A stretch of 64,000 nucleotides of DNA, taken from Neostapfia colusana (lineage: Eukaryota > Streptophyta > Magnoliopsida > Poales > Poaceae). Below the pieces are notes generated by a model. It was not told the origin of the DNA, made no database searches, and saw nothing but the letters and a program-made list of their open reading frames with translations. Where the stretch lies: positions 24,274,273-24,338,272 of the forward strand of contig JASWHV010000018.1 of assembly GCA_030760725.1 (NCBI GenBank), given 5' to 3'. How positions within the stretch are numbered: the first letter of the stretch is position 1; every line of letters starts with the position of its first letter. Positions 21,777 through 33,464 of this stretch are shown here, one piece after another. The translations under genes were made by a program, and so were the position numbers.

Positions 21777-24700
21777 TGACACGACCCCATTGGTCCTGTC
21801 GAGCCAGGATCACGCTGAGGGGTGCTGCGTTGCACAGCACCGTATAACACACGTCAAAGGTGCAAAGCGGAAGCGGACGTTTTATTACATAAACAAGTTT
21901 ATGAACATGTTTACATCAAAATAAGTTCAGTCTACACTCGCGGGCGTAGACTAAGCATCAAGTGCACGTTCAGCCCTCGAATGTGTCCTTGCTAGCACAC
22001 ACGCACACTAACTCTGCAGCGTGCACGACTCCCACTCGACGGGGTTCCCCTCTTGGGGTTCCGTCTCCTCTTCGGGAGTCCCTTCCTCATAGAACCCTGC
22101 AAAAGCTTCAAACACAAGCAGTGAGCACGAAGGCTCAGCAAGTCTGACCCGTCTCACCTAAACATGGAACTTCTACATGAGGGTAATGGGTTGCATGAGG
22201 TAAAAATCATTTGCAAGGACTCGCCTAATTAGTAGAACCTTACTTTCAAGTTTTAGCAGCAGGTTGTGGAGAACCTTACGCTAAGGCACATGAGAGAGCC
22301 GCAATCAAACAAGAAACGCATTTCTCTCATGTACTTTGCCCAAAGTTGAAAAGAACTTTAGTTAGCTCTAAGCTACAGCATATCATTAACAATCAATGTC
22401 CAGCTTTCAATCAGCAACATTTTATCATGTGACTAGCCTGTTCTTTCTACGTCACGGTACAGTGAACAAGTGGTACTCACTGACCGCGAGGGACGGCGAT
22501 TATAATCGATTTACACCTGCAGGGTTACCCGAACAACCCGTCACGTACGCCCGTACTCGATGTTGCCTACAACAACCATCACGGACGCCTTACGCGACTA
22601 CCTTTCACCCGTCAGCCAAATATTGAACCGGTCCCATCGTCCCGAGCAAGAGGTCTCTGCACGCGCATCTCCGTGCCGCCAGCCGATTTACACCTCGAGC
22701 TCTCAACCTACCCTCTGAACGACGGGCAATGCCTCAATACCCAGCTACCCGAGTTACATCAGTTTCCCGGTTCCCATATAGCCGGTAGGTCTTCGGTACT
22801 GTTCTAGCTTGTTCAACAGGCCCGCACACGGCTCGGTCCTCAATCGACACAAGCGGAGCTACAGCACACAGGCCCCAAAGTCCTGCTGCCCTTACTCTCC
22901 GCTCGGTCTCATTTTCTTGCCATGTGTATCATGTGCTATTTCTACCCGAGCAAAGTGCCTCTGGCCTATTCTCGCGAGTAGTTCCAACTACTCGACTTGT
23001 ACCGAATCCTACTCTATCCTAGCAATGCAGTGGCTAACGGGGTTTGCAATCCTAAACCCCAACCCATGGTTTTCTTGGCTATGCAGTGGGGTTTCCAAAC
23101 AAGACTCTAATGCACAGAATAGAGGAAACAAGTATGTGCTCAAAACAATAAAAATTTGTAAAATGGTTAATGCAAACCGGAGCTTGCCTTGCTGCTCTTG
23201 GTCGTAGGCTAGCTGTTCCTCCGGAGTAACGAAGTCTAGGACTTCGGGTTCCTCCTCGACCTTAGCGACTACATGATAGAAACAATACATGTATTAATTT
23301 AATGCATTTGTATTAAGTTTGAAGTTGTGAAGTCTATAACCTTTGCTAGATAGACCTAATGACTGTGAAACTTTTACTGTGGCTTGGTTACAACCTAAAC
23401 AGAGACCTGGTCAAGTTTTAGTTGCAGCAAAGCTCATTTGAGCCCTCCACAAATAATTATGTCCTTGAACTTACTTGGAACTCTTAGGGTGTTCTAGGAA
23501 TTTTCATGAGACAAACTATGAGTTTCTGAAAACTAGATTTTCAGAGGGTTCTAATGGAGTTGGTCTCACTTAATTTGGAAGTCTCTAACGAAAGATATGA
23601 GCTAAACAATTTCAGAGAAAATTCTGAAAATGTTTCTGAACATTTTCTATTTTCTCTGGAACAGTTTCACTAATCATACCATTAGGTGGATTAAATGAGC
23701 TCAAATGGATCTGAAATTTTTATGGTAGTTCCAGGATATTCTGGTGAACATCTCAGCAAAATTTCAGGATTTTCCTCCAAAGGATTCTCCAGTTAAAATT
23801 CCTAACAGTTTAAATTTTAAGGAATTAATTCTGGAGAAATAAGGAATTTCATGAAGTGAAACTTGATTTTCTGGAAAGTACTCAGAGAGCTGAATCCAGC
23901 AAAATTTGGTTCACTCAATTTGGAGCTTTCTAGCCAAAGTTATAAGGATTTGAAGTTTGAAGGAAATCTGAAAATCGGGGACACGCGCGTGGGCCCAGGG
24001 GACACGCGTCGCACGCCTAGGCGATGGCACATCGCAGCCCACAAGGATTTTGCGCGCCAGCACATCCGATCCTGGCCGCAGCCGGATCCCGATTGAAAAT
24101 ATCGGCCGCTGACAGCTGGGGTCCACCCCCTTCTTCAACCTCGCGACACCCGCGCCCCGCCGCCGAGTGATCTCGCCGCCGGCTGCTGTACAGCTCCAAA
24201 CTTCTCGATTCTGGCCGCCCCTGCCTACTTTTACTCGGGGAACAGGATTTTAGGGTCAGCTGCTCATGACAATGGCCGGAGCATGGTCGGCGACGAGCCG
24301 CCACCTCGGAACGACTTCGGCCATGTCGGCTGACCACCCTAGCACCTCAGCTACTTGGGAAATCGGTCGGGGAGCATCAGTGGACCTCAGAGAAGGTCGA
24401 CATGAGCTCGAGGCAGCTCGGGGAAGGCCCGAAATAGGTCCTCACCGTGCGTCCGATGCCGCCCGTTCGTTCCGCCATTAGTAGACCTTAAATTACGCCG
24501 GGCACAGAGGATCTCCGGCCCAGAGTTGTGAAGACAACTTGTGCGTTACCGTGTCTAGCTCGTGTGAGAGCGGCCTGAGGCCCTCTAATCCTTTCTAGAG
24601 CACGAATTAAACAGAACCGTACCCGAAGGTCGTTCTGCACACAGAAAGGGGAAAAGTGGAAATTCACCGCCGGTCAGCAACCACTCGAGCTGTGGCTCGG

Positions 24701-25794
24701 GGATGAGCAGCACCGGTCACCTGCGCGTCCAAGGGTGCCTTGGCTCGGGCGTGACAACGCCCTGGTTGGGCTGTCCACGAGAGCCCGAGGTGCGGCGGTT
24801 CCAAGTTCCGATTTTGATCTTTCGGCACAGCCGATATCAATCGGTTTCAACCGAATTCTAGCAACGGGGAGGATGGAGGAAGGTCTCTAGTACCTTGCTG
24901 GGGCTCTGTAGTGGAAGGAGGGAGCTGCGATCGGCGTTCTCCGATCAAGTCCGAGCTGCGGAAGTTTTCGGCCGGCGCTGAGTTCTTGCGGGGAAGAACG
25001 GTGGTGCCTCGGCCAAGGAGGGGGCAGGCGCCTTAAGAAGGCTCTGCACCGCCTCATGCCCGCGCGTGGGCATTCAGCTGGTGGCGCGGCGGCTGGCCTC
25101 GGTGGCGATCACCGCTGCGGCTCGGCGACCCGAGTGAAAAAGTCTCAGTCGGTTTGATCTGAGCAGTGGCTGACATGTGGGTCCCACCTCCAGTTTTAAC
25201 CTCTGAAATTTACTCCTAATCCCTGTTGTAAACAGTGAACCCCATACTACCATTGGCAATTCAAATTATTCACCCATGAGCCATTTGAATTGATCAAAGT
25301 TCAAATGAGGTTTGGTTTGAATGAATTTCAGCACAAGTTCAGTTTGAAATTCAAATAAAATTTGAATTTCTCCCACTTAGCTCATGTCAAGATCAACTCC
25401 AAATGGAGTGAAAATTGGTGTGTGAGCTCACAAAAATGTGCTGAGTAAGAATATGCCCCCCACTTTTAAATTCATTGGATAAAAATGGTTTGAATTTGAA
25501 TATGGTTTCAAACTGCCCTCTTCCTAACTATACCCAAACTGACCTCAAAAAGGTTTTGAATTTGGGTGAAACTTGGCATGGACATCCTTAGTAAAGTGTA
25601 GGAGTTTTCATATGTCCAGCCTATCTACATCACATGTGGGAAATACCACTTTTGCAATGTGTAAGTTTGTTCTCTAATGAGCTTGTTGATAATTGTTACT
25701 TGCTCTTCATTTGTGTTCATCATTCTTCCTCAAATGAGGTGTGTGGTGTGGTGATGAACACTGCAAATGGGTGTCAAAAACTGAGGCCCTTACA
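21777..25794 (-). repeat. Element A 5' LTR (complete)
   Basis: 4,018 bp, from TGACACGACCCC to GGCCCTTACA. The last 1.64 kb pairs with 429-2078. The first 1.17 kb pairs with the separate LTR at 62834-64000. The GTGGGTCCCAC palindrome is at 25177-25187. No gene is seen inside. Confidence 0.93.
25177..25187. promoter_or_regulatory. GTGGGTCCCAC palindrome in element A 5' LTR
   Basis: Same 11-bp TCP-type palindrome, with the preceding TGACAT, as in the left A LTR. Confidence 0.45.
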
Positions 25795-26050
25795 CCGACT
25801 CCAACGGTTCTTTCGCTTCCGAGAAAACCGGTGGTTGTCTTGCTAGAAAATCCAGATAAGTGCTTGGCGGAGGATTTTGCTGTAGTGTCTCCTGTCGTAT
25901 GCTTTGTCGCACCAACAGATCCAGAGACTCAGCCATCTTTGTCAAGATTTCCGCCAATCCGGTTGATGAAGTCGGCACTTCTTGTCGTGGCGAATTACTT
26001 TCGCCGTGACTCGACTCACCAACCTCACTCCTGGAATGAGCACGATCCAT
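25795..26050 (-). pseudogene. gag: Element C gag, N-terminal fragment
   Basis: It starts at ATG 26050 (MDRAHSRSEVGESSHG) and reaches the gypsy Gag landmark TYLDFLARQPPVFSEAKEPL. Element A's LTR then interrupts it and adds a stop within two codons. The landmark aligns with SDFLATHPPVFSRADEPL of element A Gag. The rest of C lies beyond A, left of the window. Confidence 0.88.
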
Positions 26051-27607
26051 GCTGCAAGAATGAGCAATTTACGGTTAAAATTCAAAGTTCAAACTCAACT
26101 TGAATTCAAAAACATTAACCGTCAAAGCATCACTTCAATAATGCAGCACACATAATCTAACCAGGGTTTCGACAATTCTGGAATCTATCAAACGTGAGAA
26201 AGTTTGTCCAAACCCTTAATTCCAACAGTAGGACAAACTGAAAAATAATTCGAGAACATGTTACGGAGCTTAGAGAAGTCTAAGACATCCCTGTCCACAA
26301 CAAGTCTCAAGCTAAATGACAATAAGTACTACTCTGTTCAGAATGACCAATAGGTCTTAATCCCAGAATTTGAATATGACAATGGCAGTTTCATGTCTCA
26401 AGTTGAATATCAAAGTTATAGTTAACTTCAATATCTTTCCAACGAGTAGTCATTTGCCTTCATATCAGTTCTGGATCAAAAGTTGTGATATTTCAAAGTT
26501 AACAGAAATCTGGAACAATTTTGACAGCACCTCCTTTGAAAGTGGCTGTTTTGTCGGCAAGATTTCATACAACTAAACTCCAAATCTGGAGAAACGTTGA
26601 ACGACAAAGTCATAGCATATATCACCAGCTTTCCAAAGGTGTATTACTTGACACATAGAAAATTTTCTACAGAAAGTTATGGTCGAAATACAGAAATTTC
26701 CAGAGAGCAATTTGTGTCTGCCCTGTTTTTGGACAGTTCACACTCATCTGAGAATTTGATCCATTTGGAGGGGGATTCTAATCTGGAGTTCTACTGAAGA
26801 GTTGTAGAACACTTAAATAGCTTTCCATAAATGTATCCCTCACCTCCATTGATTCAACCAAACAAAAGTTATGTCCTGTTGAACTTCAGCAAAACGTCTC
26901 AAGTGGTGGCACTAAAACGATCACTCACAAACGTTTTCTACACGACATGTTCTAACGTGGTTAAGGTACCTGCAGAAAATCACTCAATAATGATGCACAC
27001 ATTGGTTTATCATTTCAGGCAGGTCCATATCATAGTAAAAACATACGCCCCGTATCATTGCCATACGGGCCATCCTTGAGTCAAGCCACGTCTCAAGGTA
27101 CATGATCGGGTTATTCACCACCCGACGGGGGCTCCACACCTTTGCACTAAAGCACACCGGTGGAACAGCGCTTTCGTAAGCCTCATAGGACATGAAGAGT
27201 CCTAGAGAACATACTTCGTGTTACAAACCACACGATGGGGTCTCCTCCTCTTGCCCCTGGGTTTGCGCACTGGAGGCTAGTGCCATTCATATGTCTCTAA
27301 GACATGAAGAGTCTTAAAAAACATATTCACTTCCCGTCCATTGCTGAACGGGACATCCCACACTACTTTCCTCGTATGGGTGAGCTAACCGAAATTGATC
27401 CGCTTTCGGTGGCGTTCCTTACCATTCTTACCTCCACGTAGGTGCGTCGTTACAGAATTGAAATACTGAATGATAACACACTGTTAGCTTGCCACCTTAA
27501 GTAACTATGCTAATAATACTCCTTATGTGGGCATACTATACATTCCTCACTCATATACCTCTAAGTTTTCAAAAATATGCTCTTTTCATGCGTGCTATTC
27601 CCAATGC
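26051..27607 (-). other. Element C 5' leader, no gene seen
   Basis: About 1.55 kb between the primer site and gag. The short ORFs have no domains. It resembles the leader of element A in composition and in several phrases. No orf0 is recognised here. Confidence 0.55.
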
Positions 27608-27608
27608 G

Positions 27609-27620
27609 GCTCTGATACCA
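27609..27620 (-). other. Element C primer-binding site (initiator tRNA-Met)
   Basis: The minus strand reads TGGTATCAGAGC, 4 nt from LTR terminus TGTGAGGGCC. It places C in the same lineage as A and B. Confidence 0.92.
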
Positions 27621-30139
27621 CGTCTGTGAGGGCCCGGCCCGGGAATCGCAGTGGGTGGTGCCGTGCGATGCGGCACCCAACAGCATGCACGAAAAGACGA
27701 TAAGAACATAACGAAACCATTTTTTTACTCAAGATAATTTATTTTACAACATAATGTACACACGCAGCGGAAATTAAAATTTGCTGGACAAACTACTCAC
27801 TCTCGACCCTAACTACGCCGAAGAGAAGTTGTTCAGCCCGTGAACGCTTCCTACTAGCTTCACCAAAGAAAGGCAGCGGCTAGGTTTCCGATGAGTTGAA
27901 CAAACCGTGAGGTTCATCGTCTCACCGAACAACCCTCTTCATAGCAGGCATCCTGCTACCTGCAAAAACAACTCAGAAGCAACCGTGAGCACTAAGGCTC
28001 AACAAGACTTACCCGTCAATCCTAAACATGCAACTCTACGTGCAGGGGTAGAAAGACAGTAGGCATAGGAATTTGCAAAATGCAGCTTGACTAAACTTGA
28101 TCCTTATATTCAGATTCTTTTAGCCTTCATTTTAGTGGTCCTCACGCCTCACAACATCGGAAGTCCACAATCAAACAAGAAACGCTTATCCCGATGTTGC
28201 TAGCCTAAGGTGGAAAAGAAATTTAGTTGGCTCTATATCTACTTCAGTCAAGGTTCCAATACAGTGATTAATCCACAAACAGCAAGTTAAGAGACTTAGT
28301 TCATCTTTTTACTAAGTCATGGTGCAGTGGGCAAGTATGCTCAATCCTCTTCCGCGAGCGACGGTGATTCGAATCAATAACAACCCGGAATACATGACAC
28401 ATACACCCGCCTCGAAAGACTCTCTCAAGAGCTCTTTCTTACGTTGTATGCAGCAACCTTTCACACGACACCCCGACATAGAAAAACGCTTCGCACCGAG
28501 CAGGATGGTCCTCTACGCGGACACGTCGAAGTTGCCCGCTAAAGGATTTACACCTCCCGCCTTCTCAACGCCATTCCCACGCGAAGGATGAGTTTCTATA
28601 TCACGGTCCGTCGAGTTACATCGGTTTCATGGGTCCCATACCCCACTATATATCCGGTACAGCTCAATCTTGTCCAGCAGGGACGCATACATATGGTCCT
28701 TAACCGACACGGACGGGGCTATAACCAACCTCCACATTTGCCTTACCATCCCGGTCCAGGCCAAATGTGGTCTCAAGCATTGTCACACCCATCGCAGGTC
28801 GAGACCGACCTTGAGCGCTCCATCCTACAGTAACATCCCCGTCCCCATCTCATATTCATGAGGGTGCTCTTATCATTTATCTCTCGCGAGTAACTTCCTT
28901 ACTCGAACTTTCTCGCGAGTAGCTTTTTACTACTCGACTTCTACCGAGCTAGCTACAACATTAGCCTAGCATCTACAACGAGGCAAAGCCTACACTAAAC
29001 CTTCTAATGAGGGATGTAATAGGCATGCAAGTGGGTTTCAATCATCCTAGACATAATGCACTCAAGTCTAATAAACATGATGTGATGTAAAGCAAAATTT
29101 AAAACGGTAACGGTATGCAAACCGGGGCTTGCCTTGCTCAACGGTTTTGTTAGAAGCTAGAAGTTAGTCTTCCTCCGGAGAATCCGCCAAACTCGTCACG
29201 AGATGGAGATCCTCGCTGTAGAGTCGAATCCTCTTCGAACGTCGACGTCACGTGAGCTATTATATTGCAATGCACATATATTTCAAAAGCAATTTAGAAA
29301 CTGTTTCAAAACTGTTGTTCAAGTTAACTCACACCTAAAAGGAACAAACAACAGAAAGGTTTTCTGTTGTTGGATCTACAACCTTAGAGACGATGAAAGC
29401 TAGGGTGAAAAGAAATACTAGTAATCACCATGTGATTAAGTCCATTATATGAACACTTAAACCTAAAATATGGTAGCTCCAGTTCCAGAGGTCCAATGAA
29501 GCTGAGAATTTAACCACAGCTTCTATGGAAGCTTGATAGGCAGTGGGCAAAAATTGAGCTCATGAAATGACTCAAGGTGATCACAATAATTCCTTATGTG
29601 ATTTTCACTAATCTGCCTTTACCCCCTAGATATGAAGCTTTCCTATGCTGCAAAGTAGACTTTTTGTGAAATACAAAATGTCCTGAGTCCATAGGAATTT
29701 GTTTTACCATTTTTGGAGTTTCCTACATGGAGATATGGATTTTACAAAGAATGGGGAAAAGCTGAAATTGTCTCTGTTCATTTTCCCATTTTTCAGAGAC
29801 ATAAGGAATGAACACATCATTTGACCAAGCAAATGAGGTCCAATGCCTCTGAAATTTTTACTGAAGTTCAAGGAATTTTGGAACCATGTCCTGTCCAAAT
29901 TTGGGAATTTTCCAATAAACAGAACTCCTGTAAAAATTGAGACAAGATTTTTCTTAAATGAATTAATGAGCCAAATTCAAGGATTTTCATAAACATTGGT
30001 CTGCACCCCCTGGATAGTACTCTTTGAGAGGAATCCAACAAAATTTATTTCACAATTTTTGGACACTCCTACACAAAGTTATGGCTCTCCAAAGTTTGAA
30101 CTAGAGTGGGAAAATCTGGAAATTGTTTAAATGCTGACA

Positions 30140-30150
30140 GTGGGTCCCAC
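30140..30150. promoter_or_regulatory. GTGGGTCCCAC palindrome in element C LTR
   Basis: A TCP-type palindrome preceded by TGACA, in a third LTR family. Confidence 0.45.
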
Positions 30151-30524
30151 CTGTCATCCCTAACCTCCAGACTCGCGCCCAACAGGGCAGTGGCGGCCCA
30201 CTCCGGCGAGGTCGCCGGAAAACAAGTTCCCAGCCACCTCCAGACCCCCTGCTGGCCGCCCCCCCTCCCATATTTCCCCACGCTGAACACGTTGGTGAGG
30301 TTGCCGGCGGCTGAAACTCGCCGGAAAACAGGGCGCACCGGTCACAGCAAACCCTAGAGCTCCGGCGAGGTCTTGCACGGTGAATTCTCCACCAAATGGT
30401 CGGTTCTTGAGCTCTACAGCACCAGGGGATCATGTATAAGACCGACATGAGGTCTAAACAAGCTGGAGAGGGCTCTAAACCTATCGGCACCGTGCACCCG
30501 ATAGGGTCCAGCGGCATACCCTCT

Positions 30525-30604
30525 AAAAGAGCTCGGACTGCTCACTCTACACTCAATTTCTTGGTCCAAAAGAGCTCGGACTGCTCACTCTACACTCAAT
30601 TTCT
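30525..30604. repeat. 37-bp direct duplication at the C/D1 junction
   Basis: The word from AAAAGAGCTCGGACTG to CTCAATTTCT occurs twice (30525-30561 and 30568-30604, period 43 bp), directly before the switch to D1's LTR. It looks like a repair footprint where two elements were joined. Confidence 0.85.
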
Positions 30605-30916
30605 CAGGTAGCCGACGATAGCAAGGGTTCGCACTTTGCAACTCATACACTAGCCATACGCTCTCAAGCTGTAACTCACCCCCAAGCTCAGGACTCCGGC
30701 CCTGAGCAGCAAGCAATACAGCGAGCTCCATAGCTCGCCGTGGACGTAGGGTTTTACGCTCCGGCAGCCTGAACCACGTAAAACTCGCCGTGTCAAGCTC
30801 TTACTAACTCGTCCATCTGCGCAAGCTCTCCGCTACGAACTAGCCCCACCAAAAAAAGAACCTCCGCGGGCTGCCCAGTGCAGGCCCGGGGGAAGTGTCG
30901 ACTGAACACTTCGACA
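30605..30916 (+). repeat. Element D1 5' LTR, 3' fragment
   Basis: Only the last 312 bp of the LTR remain, ending CACTTCGACA at the primer site. The U3 repeats and TATA box are missing, so this copy has no promoter of its own. Confidence 0.85.
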
Positions 30917-30918
30917 TT

Positions 30919-30936
30919 TGGCGCGCCAGGTAGGGG
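30919..30936 (+). other. Element D1 primer-binding site
   Basis: TGGCGCGCCAGGTAGGGG, 2 nt after the LTR end, as in grass Tat-like elements. The tRNA is not assigned here. Confidence 0.8.
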
Positions 30937-31001
30937 GCTTTTCTCCTAGCGCGACGAGTTTCCGCCGACGAAGATGACCAATCTTCCTTCAGTGGCAAAC
31001 T

Positions 31002-31019
31002 CCCCCCCCCCCCCCCCCC
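31002..31019 (+). repeat. 18-base poly-C tract in D1 gag start region
   Basis: Elements E, F and G have only short C/T-mixed runs here. The tract breaks the frame from the family start codon. It could be real slippage or an assembly or sequencing artefact. Confidence 0.9.
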
Positions 31020-32668
31020 GCGTTCACGGCGAACCGTGACCAGTGGGGAGTACATGTCGACACACTCAGGACGGAGTTTGTCGGCACAAGCTGGTAGCCA
31101 GCAGCCGACTCCGGTGATGCAGGCTCAGACCAGTGTGAGATCTTCTGCAGCGCTGTGCGTACACCATGGGGGTGCACTAGCTGCAGCAAGAGCACTGCTG
31201 CGCAACCCACCTGCTGGGGATGCGCCCCATTCAGCGACCCAACAGTGGGTCTGCGAAGTGGACCGCCTCGTCGCCGCCGCCGTGAACCCTCGGTTTCGGC
31301 GAGGGCGACGCCCCGGTCAACCGGCTGTGTCGCTGACGCGCACGCCAACGGTTGACGGGCAAACGGCGGATTCCAGCTCCTCCAGGCTCCCGTCGTCGGA
31401 TCTGAGAAGGGAGCTGGAACGGTGCCACTTGGGCCAGGATGCCCGAGTGTACCTCGAGCGGCGCCAAGAAAGGCGCCGCAACCATGAGGCTGGCGACAGA
31501 ATGACGTCGGCCTCGACACAACCTGGAGGGCAGGTCTTCGCCACGCGAGCCCTGCCTCAGGCATATGCCGCGCAACATATGCCACAACCAAATGCGCCGC
31601 AAGCAGCGCCCCCGGTCTATGGTGCAGCCTTGCCCATGCCGGGATACGCGGTGCCAAGTGCGAACCAAGCGTTCACAGCGCCAATACCTGCAGCGGCAGG
31701 TGCAGGATGTGCGGCCCTTGCACCCCATCTTCGCTTCGCGAGGTGGCCGCGCAAGTTCCTGCCGCACCTGCCCGAGAAGTACGACGGTAGCGTCAACGCG
31801 GCGGAGTTCCTACAGATCTACTCCACCGCCGTACTTGCCGCAGGAGGGGATGAGGCTGTCATGGCCAACTACTTCCCTGTCGCCTTGACCGGCCCAGCTC
31901 GGTCTTGGCTCATGAATCTACCTCAGGGGTCCATTACTTCCTGGGGAGAGCTCTGCCGGCAGTTCGTCGCCAACTTCGGCAGCTCATACACCCGTCCCGG
32001 CACGGAGCTCGACCTCCACGCCATCCAACAACAACCAGGGGAGTCGCTGCGCTCGTTCATCCAGCGGTTCTCCCAGGTGCGGAACACCATCCCACACATC
32101 CAGAACGCTTCTGTGGTGGTGGCGTTCCGGCAAGGCGTTCGGGACAGGAAGATGCTCGAGAAGCTCGCGACCAGGAAGGTCCACGATATCTCAGAACTCT
32201 TCAGCCTGGCGGACAAGTGTGCCAGAGCAGCCGAAGGGCGGAACTGGCACTCCCTGCTGACCCCCAAGCCAGGGGGTCAGCCGGGATCCGGCGACGCTTC
32301 GTACGGAAGCGGCAGGAAGATCAAGAGCGGAGGCGGAAGCAAGATAAATCCATCAGCCGCGGTCCCCGTTGCCACAATGGCGGCGCCCAGTGGAGCTCTG
32401 GGGCCGCGCCCTGGCAAGAGGCCTCGACAATCACCGGCCCTAGATGGGGGCCAGGATGAATTATGCCCTGTGCATGGCACCAGTTATCATACCGCTGCTG
32501 ACTGCCGGGAAATCCAGAAGCTCACGGAGCGCTTCCGGAAAGGGAAGCAGCCCCTAACTGATGCCCCACCCTACAGTCAAAGGGAGGGCAAGCAGAAGGT
32601 CGAGGCCCGAGACGGCGTCGGCCGCCAGGTGGAGTTCCAGGAGCTTCAGCACGCCGTAAAGGCAGTGC

Positions 32669-32673
32669 GCAAT
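32669..32673. repeat. Target-site duplication of element E, left copy
   Basis: GCAAT directly before LTR start TGTCGGTACC. The matching copy is at 42813-42817. Confidence 0.95.
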
Positions 32674-32760
32674 TGTCGGTACCTGAGATATGGGGTACCT
32701 CCGCGCACAGGGTAAAATGCCTAAGGTGCTCGCCCTTCTCTGCAGGGAGAGCTCCGAAGG

Positions 32761-33058
32761 CGCCACGCGTCTGGCGGGGCCGGACCTCCCTTTCCTCAGA
32801 GGAGAGCTCCGGGCCCGCCATGTGGCATACAGAAGCCGGACCTCCCCCTCTGCGGGAGAGAGGTCCGAAGACGCCACGCGTCCAGCGGGGCCAGACCTCC
32901 CTCTCCTCAGAGGTGAGCTCCGGGCCCGCCACGTGCCGTGCAGAAGCCGGACCTCCCCCTCCGCGGGAGAGAGGTCCGAAGGTGCCACGCGTCCAGCGGG
33001 GCCGGACCTCCCTCTCCTCAGAGAAGAGCTCCGGACCCGCCACGTGGCTAGAAGAACG
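32761..33058. repeat. U3 tandem array, 111-bp unit, with G-box and CGCG-box words
   Basis: Nearly three units start at 32761, 32872 and 32983, each opening GCCACGCGT. Each carries a CGCG-box core (ACGCGT, fitting the CAMTA consensus; CACGC in all) and a downstream GCCACGTGGC-type G-box. The latter is perfect in the third unit, CACGTGCC in the second and CATGTG in the first. In the right LTR (41812 onward) all three G-boxes are intact. The words GAGCTCCGG and GCCGGACCTCCC recur in each unit. Confidence 0.8.
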
Positions 33059-33435
33059 GTGCTGCCTGCCCCCGAGCGGTAGGCAACGGGCGTAAAGGCG
33101 CCCCTCACCTTGCCCGTACAAGGTATTCAAGGCCCGCGTCTTCCCAAGACGCGGAAACGCGGAGCACGCGCCTTTCAGGTGCCGTTGCGCCCAGTCGCAT
33201 CACAGACTGGCGCGCGGTGTTAGAACCTGCCAGGTAATAAACGCCGCGACAAGACATCCCATGCCGCCTGCGCCGTCATCAACCACTATGACTAGTGCGT
33301 GGCATGGGCAGGGCGGCAAAATGAAGACTCAGAAGCCTTCGACCAGAGGCAACCACCAGCGTAACTACAGATACGGTAGATAATAGACAATCTTTCCGGG
33401 ACCACCTGTCGGGTCCCGGCTTCCCTTGTAAGCCG

Positions 33436-33464
33436 CCCGAGCCTTGGACTATAAAAGGCTCGGG
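33436..33464 (+). promoter_or_regulatory. LTR promoter: TATA box within a 10-bp inverted repeat
   Basis: CCCGAGCCTT and AAGGCTCGGG are perfect arms around a 9-nt loop; CTATAAAAGG spans the loop and right arm. The same arrangement recurs at 42476-42504, 50843-50871 and 57906-57934, and with one or two arm changes at 56563-56591, 58944-58972 and (reversed) 62181-62209. Transcription would start about 30 bp downstream. Confidence 0.75.

Larger units (their letters stand above)
429..25794 (-). mobile_element. Element A: Tekay-like Ty3/gypsy retrotransposon, split by element B
   Basis: Minus-strand order is 5' LTR (21777-25794), primer site, leader, orf0, gag-pol with chromodomain, polypurine tract and 3' LTR (429-2078, the rest outside the window). 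Without element B the visible element is about 12.9 kb. The chromodomain and the initiator-Met primer site fit the chromovirus branch, probably Tekay/Del. It is inserted in the gag gene of element C: the first LTR bases replace the gag frame at 25794/25795. The right flank is CCGAC; the left duplication cannot be seen. Confidence 0.85.
27625..30604 (-). repeat. Element C 5' LTR, truncated
   Basis: It begins TGTGAGGGCCCGG beside the primer site and runs at least 2.9 kb. It carries the grass-LTR word GTGGGTCCCAC at 30140-30150 and a GC-rich promoter-side region. No LTR terminus is found on the right: the sequence passes through a short direct duplication and switches to Tat-like LTR sequence at about 30605. 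Confidence 0.8.
30974..32673 (+). pseudogene. gag: Element D1 gag (continues as protease at 42818)
   Basis: The start that matches relatives is ATG 30974 (MTNLPS), but an 18-base C run at 31002-31019 throws this frame into a stop. An open frame resumes at ATG 31036 (MTSGEYMSTHSGR). The Gag core includes FLPHLPEKYDGSVNAAEFLQIY, SWLMNLPQGSITSWGEL, CRQFVANFGSSY and QPGESLRSFIQRF. A Tat-type knuckle CPVHGTSYHTAADC lies near residue 475 of that frame. Element E interrupts at 32673. Joined in frame to 42818-43657, the gag-protease frame is 825 codons from 31036 with no other stop. Confidence 0.88.

Noticed and set aside
32761..33058. CRISPR-like array
   Set aside because: Units are long tandem copies without unique spacers, inside a plant LTR.
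32522..33130. Long open frames on both strands in each Tat-like LTR (130-200 codons, repeated at 41586-42170, 50039-50664, 55710-56135, 57001-57726 and 58192-58748)
   Set aside because: They follow the 111-bp GC-rich repeats in every frame and have no domain or start context; they are by-products of composition.
33230..33240. AATAAA in the LTR (GGTAATAAACGCC) as the polyadenylation signal
   Set aside because: It lies upstream of the TATA box in U3, too far from the likely transcript end to be assigned with confidence.
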